Shown piece after piece: positions 1-5,250 of a stretch of DNA of 6,333 bases. A model generated the notes under the pieces. It saw nothing but the letters and a program-made list of their open reading frames with translations, searched no databases and was not told the origin of the DNA. This stretch comes from SLST01 sp964458555. Lineage in GTDB: Bacteria; Spirochaetota; Spirochaetia; DSM-27196; SLST01. The DNA lies in NCBI GenBank assembly GCA_964458555.1, contig CAYWJH010000153.1, positions 1-6,333 on the forward strand, in the 5' to 3' direction. Within the stretch, counting starts at the first letter, position 1; each line of letters begins with the position of its first letter. The position numbers and the translations under genes were made by a program.

Positions 1-148
1 CGTCGTCGGTGAGGTAGCGCGCGGCGGCGTCGAGCAGCGTGTTCGGTGGCGGCGCGAGCCCACAGGCGTGGAAGTTTGTGTTGATCAGATCTATGAAATC
101 GTCGCGCGAACGTGCCTGGCGGAGCGCCGCGGCGATCCGGTTCTCCAA
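1..148 (-). CDS. Probable PLP-dependent aminotransferase (class I/II), N-terminal fragment
   Basis: An open frame on the minus strand begins at a TTG codon (148-146) and stays open for 49 codons to the left edge, so only the N-terminus is visible. Translation begins (M/L)ENRIAAALRQARS and continues DDFIDLINTNFHACGLAPPP, then a helix with RYLTDD. The pattern of NRI..AL.., then F(I/L)DL..(S/T)N....G, then PP..LL, resembles the N-terminal arm of fold-type I aminotransferases of the aspartate aminotransferase group. The PLP lysine and all catalytic residues lie outside the window, so this is family recognition only. A GAGGGG ribosome binding site sits 6 bases before the TTG and overlaps the TGA stop of the upstream hydrolase, which suggests translational coupling. 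The reading frame stays open for several codons upstream of the TTG, so another non-ATG start is possible. Substrate is unknown. Confidence 0.5.
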   Translation of the reverse strand, partial: MENRIAAALRQARSRDDFIDLINTNFHACGLAPPPNTLLDAAARYLTDD

Positions 149-158
149 GATCGGCCCC

Positions 159-875
159 TCAGCCGAGGCTACGGGCGAAACGCTCGATCGCCTCGGCGAC
201 GCGCGCGGCGACCTGCGGCGAGGCGAAGAAATCGTCGTGGCCCACGCGCTCGGCCCGGGGCAGGATCATGAGCTCGCTGCCGAGAACGTCGCCGAAGGCG
301 CGCGACTGGTCGGCGGGTACGATCCGATCGGCTTCGCTCGCGATCACGAGCGATGGGACGGGAAGCGGTTCGGTGAACAGGTCGGTGTGGAAGTGCCTGC
401 GCTGCACGGCGATCTCGCGAAGCGCGGGCGCCTCGGGTACGGCGTTCGCGAAGACCTCCTTCTGGATTTCGATCGGCGTCTTGTCTGAGAAGAAGCGCGG
501 CCTCACGAGCCACGGGGGCAGAAGCTGGTGGCGCAGGACGAAGCGCATGAGCGGTCCAGGCAGGTCGTTGCGCTCGCCGTACGGGCTGGCGATGATCACG
601 GCCCCGCCCACCACGGGCGGCCCCGGCTCGCGTGCGACGAGCGCGGCGAGCACTCCGCCCAGGCTGTGGCCGACTGCGAGGATCGGACCATCGGCCTCGA
701 GCGAGAACCGCCGCGCCCGTCCGCGAGCGAGGGTCAACAGCTCCTCAACCGACCCTGGCGCGATGTCCGGCGCGGAAGTGGGCCCGGTACGCGTGCCCAG
801 CGCCGCACGGACCGTATCCCAGGTGCCGCCACGGACGCCATAGCCGTGAAAGAAGAGTGTACCGTGCGTCTTCAT
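159..875 (-). CDS. Alpha/beta hydrolase, 238 aa
   Basis: This is a serine hydrolase of the alpha/beta fold, probably cytoplasmic, since no signal peptide is visible. The first strand ends in an oxyanion-hole motif HGYG (residues 10-13). The nucleophile elbow is GHSLGG, with Ser71 as the likely nucleophile. A cap-like segment rich in Phe, Pro, Arg and Leu lies at about 104-165. Then comes the acid strand (SLVIASEADRIVP, Asp183) and the catalytic histidine in VGHDDF (His213). The triad is therefore complete. Length is normal for a compact esterase, lipase or carboxylesterase-like member, but sequence alone does not give the substrate. The ATG at 875 is well placed, because the next Met is residue 110, past the nucleophile. 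No good Shine-Dalgarno sequence precedes it, and a TATATT box ends only 6 bases upstream, so the mRNA may be leaderless. The aminotransferase-like gene follows after 10 bases. Confidence 0.85.
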   Translation of the reverse strand: MKTHGTLFFHGYGVRGGTWDTVRAALGTRTGPTSAPDIAPGSVEELLTLARGRARRFSLEADGPILAVGHSLGGVLAALVAREPGPPVVGGAVIIASPYGERNDLPGPLMRFVLRHQLLPPWLVRPRFFSDKTPIEIQKEVFANAVPEAPALREIAVQRRHFHTDLFTEPLPVPSLVIASEADRIVPADQSRAFGDVLGSELMILPRAERVGHDDFFASPQVAARVAEAIERFARSLG

Positions 876-881
876 GCGTCC

Positions 882-887
882 AATATA
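882..887 (-). promoter_or_regulatory. Putative -10 box for the hydrolase gene
   Basis: Read on the minus strand this is TATATT, followed by GG. It lies 6 bases before the hydrolase ATG. Transcription would start about 6-7 bases downstream of a -10 hexamer, that is, at or next to the A of the ATG, which fits a leaderless transcript. I see no convincing -35 hexamer at 16-18 bases. Inference from sequence only. Confidence 0.4.
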
Positions 888-907
888 CGTTTTCGCCGCC
901 CGTGTGG

Positions 908-913
908 TATGGT
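908..913 (+). promoter_or_regulatory. Putative -10 box for the small membrane protein gene
   Basis: TATGGT, followed by TG, lies 22 bases before the proposed ATG at 936. It resembles the TATATTTG at 1228-1235. With the opposite-strand box at 882-887 it makes the 60-base gap 876-935 a divergent promoter region. No clear -35 element is visible. Confidence 0.35.
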
Positions 914-935
914 TGGGCGCAGAAAGCGAGGGTGT

Positions 936-1190
936 ATGAGAAACGTAGTTCTGCTGGCAGTCGTCTTCGGTGTGGTCGGGGTCGTCCTCGGCTACCTGAT
1001 ATTCGCGCGAGCCCCCATCACCGGCGAGCTCATCGCCATCGGGAACCTCATCCAGCCGCCCGACGGGTTCGTGGGCGAGCTCGTGAACGAGATCCGTCAG
1101 CTGCGCGAGATTCGTCGGAACATTCTCTACACCGGCGCCGGCGGGCTCGTCGTGGGCGTCGTCCTCGGAATCGTAGTTTCGCGTCGCTGA
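936..1190 (+). CDS. Small membrane protein with two predicted transmembrane helices, 84 aa
   Basis: I do not recognise this protein. It starts MRNVVLLAVVFGVVGVVLGY, a hydrophobic helix at about residues 3-23. A polar stretch of about 40 residues follows, containing a charged segment (GELVNEIRQLREIRRN, about 47-62) that looks helical or weakly coiled-coil. A second Gly/Val-rich helix spans about 66-81, and the protein ends in SRR. The two hydrophobic ends and charged centre suggest an inner-membrane hairpin with both termini on the same side. The first helix could instead be read as an uncleaved signal anchor. The ATG at 936 is preceded by GCGAGGG, only 3 bases away. An in-frame ATG at 909 would add nine basic residues but falls inside the proposed -10 box. 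The next gene begins 65 bases downstream with its own promoter-like sequence. No function can be assigned. Confidence 0.7.
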   Translation: MRNVVLLAVVFGVVGVVLGYLIFARAPITGELIAIGNLIQPPDGFVGELVNEIRQLREIRRNILYTGAGGLVVGVVLGIVVSRR

Positions 1191-1227
1191 ACGAGCTGCA
1201 AAGGTGGGTATCCGACCGTTCCGGTGC

Positions 1228-1235
1228 TATATTTG
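1228..1235 (+). promoter_or_regulatory. Putative extended -10 promoter of the FecR/TPR gene
   Basis: TATATTTG is preceded by TGC, giving an extended -10 (TGnTATATT, 1225-1233). It lies 20 bases before the ATG at 1256, leaving a short leader with an AGG at 1245-1247 as a weak ribosome binding site 8 bases from the start. It fits the TAnnTTTG form known for Bacteroidetes-type promoters as well as a normal sigma-70 extended -10. No strong -35 element is seen. Confidence 0.45.
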
Positions 1236-1255
1236 AGGTGAGGCAGGTATCCAAG

Positions 1256-2158
1256 ATGAAACGGATTATCCTTCTTGCCACGATAGCGGCTCTCGCGTCG
1301 GTCGGGCTCGTCGCCCAGGAGATCGTCGTGGGGTACGTGGACGGCGTCCTCCAGGTTCGCGAGGGTACTTCGTGGGCCGATCTCTTCATCGGCGATGGGC
1401 TCGAGCCGTCGGACCAAATCCGGTTGAGGGGGGACGCGTACGCCGAGCTCACGACCGGGCAGACGACGGTGAAGCTCTCCCGCAGCGGGACCTACGAGGT
1501 GTCCGACCTGATCGAAGGGACCGGACGCACCGAATCGGCGGGTATCGCCGGGCTCGTGCTCAACCGGATCGGCCGGCTCACCGGTCGCGAGGACGGGCAG
1601 CAGGAACAGACGGCGGCCGGAGGTGCGCGGGCGAGCGAGGCAGTCAACCAGAACGCGCCCACTTGGGCCGGCGGCGAGAGCGTCGACGAGCTCATCGACG
1701 AAGGCGTGAGCCTGCTCAACGAGGGCGCCTACCAGGACGCCTACTACGTCTTCCAGGAAGCCTACGACTACGCGATTACCGACGCTGAGTACGGCAAGGC
1801 GCTGTTCTACTACGGCTACGCGTTCACGCTCGTCGGCAAGAGCGCGCAGGCGTTCGATCTGCTCGAGGAGAACGGACCCGACCCACAAACCGACTACTTC
1901 GCGAACCACGTGCTGGCGCTCGGCCAGTTACTCGTCGAGAGCTTCGCCTACCAGGAGGCGATCGGCTACCTCGAGCTACTCGAGAATGCCGACGGCCAGG
2001 ACCCGGAGGATCGGCAGTCTGCGCAGCTCCTCATGGGGATCGCGTACGACGGCCTGGGGATGGCCGACGAGGCGCAGGCCTATCTCGAACGCGCGCGCCG
2101 GACCGTGCCGGGGACGGCAGCGGCGGACGCGGCCGACCAACTGCTTGGCGACTTGTAA
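1256..2158 (+). CDS. Exported protein with FecR-like domain and TPR repeats, 300 aa
   Basis: Begins MKRIILLATIAALASVGLVA-QE, a good signal peptide (n-region KR, hydrophobic core 4-19) with likely signal peptidase I cleavage after Ala20. There is no lipobox cysteine, so it should be periplasmic or secreted. Residues about 24-85 match the FecR-like pattern: G.VDGVLQVREG, then W.DLFIGDGL, then DQIRLRGDAYAEL, then a hydrophobic strand pattern. A low-complexity Gln/Gly/Ala/Ser linker (about 110-140) follows. About four TPR-like helix pairs fill 143-284: ELIDEGVSLLNEGAYQDAYY; ALFYYGYAFTLVGKSAQAF; VLALGQLLVESFAYQEAIGY; and LLMGIAYDGLGMADEAQAYL. FecR plus TPR suggests an envelope scaffold or binding protein; no enzymatic motif is seen. 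The frame is open for 208 codons upstream, but the signal peptide and the promoter at 1228 fix the start at 1256. TPR and signal calls are confident; the FecR call is moderately so. Confidence 0.85.
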   Translation: MKRIILLATIAALASVGLVAQEIVVGYVDGVLQVREGTSWADLFIGDGLEPSDQIRLRGDAYAELTTGQTTVKLSRSGTYEVSDLIEGTGRTESAGIAGLVLNRIGRLTGREDGQQEQTAAGGARASEAVNQNAPTWAGGESVDELIDEGVSLLNEGAYQDAYYVFQEAYDYAITDAEYGKALFYYGYAFTLVGKSAQAFDLLEENGPDPQTDYFANHVLALGQLLVESFAYQEAIGYLELLENADGQDPEDRQSAQLLMGIAYDGLGMADEAQAYLERARRTVPGTAAADAADQLLGDL

Positions 2159-2308
2159 GTGTCATCGACCTTGCAGGTCGGTCGAGGGGCATCTCGTTTG
2201 CTGACGGCCGGTTGGCACTTCCCAGCTTGCCGGCCGTGCGTGCGGTCGTCGTGCTCCCGCCAGCAGAACGAGTTACGCCGTATCGACCTGCAAGGTCAGT
2301 GACAGTTA
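2156..2308. repeat. Long imperfect inverted repeat spanning the whole convergent intergenic region
   Basis: The arms 2156-2180 and 2284-2308 are inverted copies that match at 22 of 25 positions. The identical 14-base core is GACCTTGCAGGTCG (2167-2180, complement of 2284-2297), flanked by TGTCA / TGACA at 2160-2164 and 2300-2304. The arms begin at the TAA stop codon of each flanking gene. Each arm is also a small hairpin, CGACCT-TGC-AGGTCG on the left. An inner pair extends the symmetry: CTCGTTTGCTGACGG (2193-2207) against 2257-2272, with one mismatch and one inserted base. No run of T follows either arm, so a classical intrinsic terminator is not supported. It may act as a bidirectional terminator or mRNA 3' stabiliser, or be a small palindromic repeat element. 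I see no gene in the 147 bases between the stop codons. Confidence 0.75.
2204..2237. repeat. Central 8-bp inverted repeat (hairpin)
   Basis: ACGGCCGG (2204-2211) pairs perfectly with CCGGCCGT (2230-2237) around an 18-base loop, near the centre of the larger palindrome. It shares ACGG (2204-2207) with the inner arm 2193-2207, so the two pairings are partly exclusive. Seen directly; function unknown. Confidence 0.6.
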
Positions 2309-3913
2309 ACGGATGCCGACCCGTTTTGCATAGGCGGAAAGCACCCCGCCCATCTCACCGCCGCCGAGAACCTGCTTTGTGAGCACCTTCCCGAGCTGAA
2401 CTCCTTCCTGGTCGAACGAGTTGAGGTTCCACGCGAGCCCCTGGAACATCACTTTGTTCTCATAGTGCGCGAGCAGCGCCCCGAGCACCCTGGGGGTGAG
2501 GTCGTCGGCCCAGAGCAGGCTGCTCGGTCGTTCGCCGGGGAAGTGCTTGTTCGGGTTTTCGTCGTCCTTGCCCAGCGCGAAGGCGACGATCTGCGCGACG
2601 AGATTGGCCTTCAGCTTCGTCTGGCTCGTCGAGCCGTCGAATTCGACGTCGGTCGCGCGCTGGGGCGCTGCGAAGCCGATGAACTGGAGCGGCACGATGT
2701 CGGTTCCCTGGTGGAGAAGCTGGTAGAAGCTGTGCTGGCCGTTCGTTCCCGGCTCCCCGAAGATGACCGGTCCGGTGGAGTAGGGAACCGGTTCGGCGTC
2801 GCGGTTCACGCGCTTGCCGTTCGACTCCATGTCGAGCTGCTGCAGGTGCGCGGGGAACCGGATCAGCGCCTGGCTGTACGGCAACACGGCCGTCGTCGGA
2901 CAACCGAGGACGTTGCGCTCCCACACGCCGATCATCGCGTCGAGGAGCGCCGGGTTCTTCCGCACGTCGGCCTCGAGCGCCTGTCGGTCGGCCTCGTGCG
3001 CGCCTGCGAGTAGCTCCTCGAAGATGCGCGGTCCGAACGCGAGGCTCAGGATAGTGCCGCCCACCGCGCTCGAGCTCGAATACCGCCCGCCTATGAAGTC
3101 GTCGATGAAGAACGAATCGAGGTAGTCTTCCGATTTCGCAAGCGGACTCGTCTCCGACGTCACGCAGACGATCTGCTTACGCGGGGCGTCGACACCGGCT
3201 TTCTTCAGCCAGTCGATCGCGACCGCCTCGTTCGTCAGCGTCTCCTGCGTCGTACCGCTCTTGGAGACGAGCACGAAGAGCGTCGCCTGCGGGTCGAGGT
3301 CGGTGAGCACCGAAGCCGCGTCGTCGGGGTCGACGTTCGAGATGAACCGGGTGTCGAGCAGGGGTCCGCGGCGCTTCGCTCCGCGGTGCTCGAACTCGTA
3401 ACCCGACAGCGCAAGAAAAAGCGCGCGCGGCCCCAGGTCAGATCCGCCGATCCCGATCTGGACGACGTTCTCGAATCGCCTGCCCGAGGGTGCCGTGATC
3501 CGGCCTTCGTGGACATCGTCGGCAAATCTCGAAAAGCGGGCGCGCTGATCTTCGTAGAAGGCGCGCAGGTCGCGCCCGTCGTGCTCGACGGTTCCGCCGA
3601 GCTCACCGCGGCAGAGGTGGTGCAGAACCATCCGCTGCTCGCCGGTGTTCATGATCTCGCCGGAGAGGATCATGCGGTACTTCGAGAGCACATCGGCCTC
3701 TTCGGCGAGCGCCGCGAGGCGGGCGACGATCTCGTCAGACACCGCCTTGGCCGCGTAGTTGTAAGCGAGCGTCTCGCCGGCGCCGACGTCGTACGAGCAC
3801 TCGTAGCCGCGTACGCGGTCGGCGGTGAGCTCGGCCGCGAGGTTGGGTCGCGCTGTCTCGGCGAGCCGTTGAAAGCTCGCGAGCGCATCGAGGTTTCTGA
3901 ACTCCACTGCCAT
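2306..3913 (-). CDS. pgi: Glucose-6-phosphate isomerase, 535 aa
   Basis: This enzyme interconverts glucose-6-phosphate and fructose-6-phosphate in glycolysis and gluconeogenesis, in the cytoplasm. The protein is full length for the bacterial long form (about 530-550 residues). Visible landmarks are VQIGIGGSDLGPRA (151-164), SKSGTTQET for phosphate binding (218-226), family signature DDFIGGRYSSSSAVGG with Arg277 (271-286), catalytic-base motif FGEPGTNGQHSFYQ with Glu387 (385-398), LLHQGT with His401, and signature 2, GLAWNLNSFDQEGVQLGK with Lys509 (492-509). All expected catalytic residues are present. The ATG at 3913 has a strong AAGGAG 6 bases upstream. The open frame continues far upstream through argG, but in the wrong frame of argG, so no fusion exists. 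The gene lies 50 bases after argG on the same strand, probably co-transcribed, and converges on the FecR/TPR gene. The N-terminal part (YNYAAKAV, NTGEQRMVLHHL) recalls treponemal enzymes from memory. Confidence 0.97.
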   Translation of the reverse strand: MAVEFRNLDALASFQRLAETARPNLAAELTADRVRGYECSYDVGAGETLAYNYAAKAVSDEIVARLAALAEEADVLSKYRMILSGEIMNTGEQRMVLHHLCRGELGGTVEHDGRDLRAFYEDQRARFSRFADDVHEGRITAPSGRRFENVVQIGIGGSDLGPRALFLALSGYEFEHRGAKRRGPLLDTRFISNVDPDDAASVLTDLDPQATLFVLVSKSGTTQETLTNEAVAIDWLKKAGVDAPRKQIVCVTSETSPLAKSEDYLDSFFIDDFIGGRYSSSSAVGGTILSLAFGPRIFEELLAGAHEADRQALEADVRKNPALLDAMIGVWERNVLGCPTTAVLPYSQALIRFPAHLQQLDMESNGKRVNRDAEPVPYSTGPVIFGEPGTNGQHSFYQLLHQGTDIVPLQFIGFAAPQRATDVEFDGSTSQTKLKANLVAQIVAFALGKDDENPNKHFPGERPSSLLWADDLTPRVLGALLAHYENKVMFQGLAWNLNSFDQEGVQLGKVLTKQVLGGGEMGGVLSAYAKRVGIR

Positions 3914-3919
3914 GGGGCG

Positions 3920-3925
3920 CTCCTT
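3920..3925 (-). promoter_or_regulatory. Ribosome binding site of pgi
   Basis: AAGGAG on the minus strand, 6 bases before the ATG at 3913. It fixes the pgi start at MAVEFRN rather than any codon of the much longer open frame upstream. Confidence 0.8.
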
Positions 3926-3929
3926 ACGC

Positions 3930-3947
3930 GGCGCCGGGACCGGCGCC
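3930..3947 (-). repeat. GC hairpin in the argG-pgi gap
   Basis: GGCGCCGG (3930-3937) is followed by GA and its exact complement CCGGCGCC (3940-3947), a perfect 8-bp palindromic stem (7 bp with a 4-base loop in practice). It sits between the argG stop and the pgi ribosome binding site, about 4 bases upstream of the latter in the mRNA. With no following T-run it is not a typical terminator. It may stabilise or process the operon mRNA, or keep the pgi ribosome binding site exposed. GC richness makes chance formation possible. Confidence 0.55.
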
Positions 3948-3963
3948 CGCCGCGCGTCGCGGG

Positions 3964-5232
3964 CTACTTCTCGTGGAAGCCTGCCATCGTACGCATCTCG
4001 ACTGCGGGCCCCTCGTCGGCGGGCTTGTGCTTGTGCACGATCGCCGCGACACCGGTCGCGAGCCCGTAGAGGTTGATGAACCCGGTCGCGTCGGCATGAT
4101 CGTAGGCGCTCTCGCCGAAGCTTGCAAGGTCCTCGATGTAGAGCGAGTACGGGCTCTTTCGGCCGGTGATGATCGCGTTGCCCTTGTAGAGCGAGATGCT
4201 CACCGACCCGGTGATATACTCGGCGGCCTTCTCCATGTAGGCGTCCATCGACTCGCGGAAGTGGGTGAACCACTTGCCGGCGTAGACGATATCGGCGTAC
4301 TTGAGCGCGAGCTGATTCTTTACCGAGAGCGTGTCGAAGTCGAGCGTGATCATCTCGAGCTCGCGCAGCGCCTTGAAGAGGATCGTTCCTCCCGGTGTCT
4401 CGTACACCCCGCGGCTCTTCATGCCCACGAGCCGGGTCTCGACCAGGTCGGTCCGCCCGATCCCGTTCTCCGCTCCCAATCGGTTGAGCGTGGCAAGAAG
4501 GTCGATGGGTTTCATCCGTTCGCCGTTCACGGCTACCGGCAGCCCCCGTTCGAAGTCGATGACCACTTCCGTCTCGGTGTCCGGTGCGTCCTTGGGCGAC
4601 CTGGTGAGCCGGTACATCTCTTCGCTCGGGCGGGTCCAGGTGTTCTCGAGCTCGCCGCCCTCGTGGCTCATGTGCCAGAGGTTCCAGTCGCGCGAGTAGA
4701 TGTTCTTCTTGGAGACGTCGCCGAGCGGGATGTCGTGCTCCCGCGCGTAATCGATCGCCTGCTCGCGGCTGCTGATGTCCCAGATACGCCACGGCGCGAT
4801 CACCGTGAGGTGCGGGGCGAGCGCCTTGTAGGTGAGCTCAAACCGTACCTGATCGTTACCTTTGCCGGTGCACCCATGCGCGACCGCGTCGGCTCCCTCC
4901 TCGAGCGCTACCTCCACCTGGTGTTTCGCCTGCAGCGGTCGCGCGATCGACGTGCCAAGGAGGTACTTCCCCTCGTAGATCGCGCCGGCGCGCAGCATGG
5001 GGAAGACGTAGTCGGTGACGAGTTCCTCCCGGACGTCGCGGATGTAGAGCTTGCTCGCACCGCTCGCGAGCGCCTTCGCTTCCATGTTCTCGAAGTCTTC
5101 GTCCTGGCCCACGTTGGTGCACACGGCGACGACTTCCGCGCCGTTGTAGTTCTCTTTGAGCCAGGGGATGATGATCGATGTGTCGAGCCCGCCGGAGTAG
5201 GCGAGGACGATTTTCTTGACCTGTTCAGACAT
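3964..5232 (-). CDS. argG: Argininosuccinate synthase, 422 aa
   Basis: This enzyme joins citrulline and aspartate with ATP to make argininosuccinate, the penultimate step of arginine biosynthesis, in the cytoplasm. The N-terminal ATP pyrophosphatase P-loop is AYSGGLDTS (11-19). Next come GKYLLGTSIARP (88-99), the citrulline/aspartate-binding GCTGKGNDQVRFE (120-132), APWR (146-149), and WHMSHEGGELE (186-196). The C-terminal synthase domain shows NGIGRTDLVETRLVGMKSRG (256-275), YETPGG (277-282) and GRKSPYSLY (357-365). Length is slightly above the usual type I form of about 400 residues because of a short C-terminal tail. The ATG at 5232 has GGAGG five bases upstream. It begins 18 bases after the argD stop, so the two are almost certainly in one operon. 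No argH is visible here. The call is secure. Confidence 0.97.
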   Translation of the reverse strand: MSEQVKKIVLAYSGGLDTSIIIPWLKENYNGAEVVAVCTNVGQDEDFENMEAKALASGASKLYIRDVREELVTDYVFPMLRAGAIYEGKYLLGTSIARPLQAKHQVEVALEEGADAVAHGCTGKGNDQVRFELTYKALAPHLTVIAPWRIWDISSREQAIDYAREHDIPLGDVSKKNIYSRDWNLWHMSHEGGELENTWTRPSEEMYRLTRSPKDAPDTETEVVIDFERGLPVAVNGERMKPIDLLATLNRLGAENGIGRTDLVETRLVGMKSRGVYETPGGTILFKALRELEMITLDFDTLSVKNQLALKYADIVYAGKWFTHFRESMDAYMEKAAEYITGSVSISLYKGNAIITGRKSPYSLYIEDLASFGESAYDHADATGFINLYGLATGVAAIVHKHKPADEGPAVEMRTMAGFHEK

Positions 5233-5237
5233 TGCTT

Positions 5238-5242
5238 CCTCC
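5238..5242 (-). promoter_or_regulatory. Ribosome binding site of argG
   Basis: GGAGG (part of GGAGGAA) on the minus strand, 5 bases before the argG ATG, inside the 18-base gap after argD. It confirms the start and indicates independent re-initiation within an operon. Confidence 0.75.
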
Positions 5243-5250
5243 GTCCGGAT

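Noticed and set aside
909..935. Alternative ATG at 909 for the small membrane protein
   Set aside because: It lies within the putative -10 box and has no ribosome binding site. The ATG at 936 has GAGGG just upstream and gives a normal hydrophobic N-terminus.
1207..1252. Direct repeat GGTATCC at 1207-1213 and 1246-1252 flanking the promoter
   Set aside because: Only seven bases and unsymmetrical. It could be an operator pair but is easily a chance match.
632..1255. Upstream extension of the FecR/TPR frame by 208 codons
   Set aside because: It runs antisense to the hydrolase and over the small membrane gene. A clear signal peptide and promoter place the start at 1256.
1127..1909. 260-codon antisense open frame opposite the FecR/TPR gene
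   Set aside because: Composition is typical of GC-rich shadow frames, and it lies opposite a gene with clear signal peptide and TPR patterns.
2387..2440. GVQ instead of GVE in the second Pgi signature
   Set aside because: As I recall, the family signature tolerates Gln at this position. The catalytic Lys509, Glu387, Arg277 and His401 are present, so there is no sign of lost activity.
3386..4069. 227-codon plus-strand open frame opposite pgi and argG
   Set aside because: It overlaps two enzymes with complete catalytic motifs on the other strand and shows no recognisable domain.
2306..4792. A single 828-codon minus-strand open frame suggesting an extended Pgi fusion
   Set aside because: The part upstream of 3913 is an out-of-frame shadow of argG, rich in Arg and without domains. 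pgi has its own ATG and a strong AAGGAG at 3920-3925.
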